Positions 63,716 to 64,000 of a stretch of 64,000 nt of DNA are shown here, in pieces. A program made the translations under genes and the position numbers. Location of the stretch: assembly GCF_020497125.1 (NCBI RefSeq), contig NC_059080.1, positions 69,670,618 through 69,734,617 on the forward strand, read 5' to 3'. This DNA comes from Mauremys mutica. Lineage: Eukaryota > Chordata > Testudines > Geoemydidae. Position 1 is the first letter of the stretch, and the number at the start of each line of letters is the position of its first letter. The notes beneath the pieces were generated by a model that was not told the origin of the DNA, ran no database searches, and saw only the letters and a program-made list of their open reading frames with translations.

Positions 63716-64000
63716 TGGCAACACTATCATTTGGCAGAGTGCACAGCCTGAGAGTAAAAGGTGCATCTTCACTGCAGAGAACGTACCATCAAAATGCTGT
63801 CTAAACATTTTCTACATTCCCTATTGTCTCAGCAGTTTCTATATCACAGGGTGAATGATCATATTTGGCAACATGCGCTCACTAAAGCTGCAGTTATATA
63901 AATATGCAATCTGTATATACATACAGGCCACATATAGACACACACTTATAAAGACTGTATATATGAAATTGTTTGGTATGCACTTACTTTGCTTTAAATT

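Larger units (their letters stand above)
61391..64000. other. Distal 3'UTR or intergenic flank
   Basis: Mostly AT-rich DNA. It contains a palindrome (61810-61880), a TG/TA-rich tract (62541-62640) and a minus-strand MIR-like fragment (63555-63715). No further exon is convincing. A tiny ORF at about 62828-62913 starts MAEEKLKRSC and ends CWSCGIC, but has no supporting splice or family evidence. Confidence 0.4.

Overview
This window is non-coding-rich vertebrate nuclear DNA, most likely from a turtle (probably a cryptodire). It holds no operons, no prokaryotic genes, no CRISPR array and no long intact ORF. The turtle assignment rests on a tRNA-derived SINE at about 49.36-49.56 kb of the Cry-type layout, several CR1 LINE pieces (two ending in reptile/bird-type CR1 3' tails), numerous MIR/CORE-like SINEs, and many hAT and Tigger-like non-autonomous elements and small palindromes of kinds I associate with turtle genomes. 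The species is inferred from repeat style, not shown directly.

The only convincing gene is the 3' part of one plus-strand, multi-exon gene. Exon A (13487-13699) and exon B (22436-22539) encode a Ser/Pro/Arg-rich, probably disordered segment. Exon A is flanked by phase-1 splice sites. Exon B takes up that phase and ends in phase 0. Exon C (60542-60769) opens in phase 0 and closes with a basic, Lys-rich C-terminus and a stop. Exon B can also be read through its donor into a short tail, a stop and a roughly 650-nt repeat-free 3'UTR-like tract with a poly(A) signal. The gene therefore looks able to end early (about 23.19 kb) or late (about 61.39 kb). Further phase-0 candidate last exons lie at 47.4 kb and, more weakly, 45.2 kb. 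I could not name the protein with confidence.

Layout: 1-13.5 kb is upstream intron or flank with old, short repeats. 13.5-22.5 kb holds exon A and an intron containing a hAT element with a perfect 8-bp target duplication. 22.5-23.2 kb is the short-isoform 3' end. 23.2-60.5 kb is a very large final intron. Its 27-47 kb part is a transposon hot spot: five hAT elements there have recognisable 8-bp target-site duplications, including a 1,002-bp GC-rich composite with minisatellites and a hAT split by a CR1 LINE. It also holds a CR1 inserted into a minisatellite. 55.8-56.5 kb carries an inverted repeat with arms of about 124 bp. 60.5-64 kb is the long-isoform last exon, its 3'UTR and flank.

Most ORFs over 100 codons fall inside these transposons and are not cellular genes.
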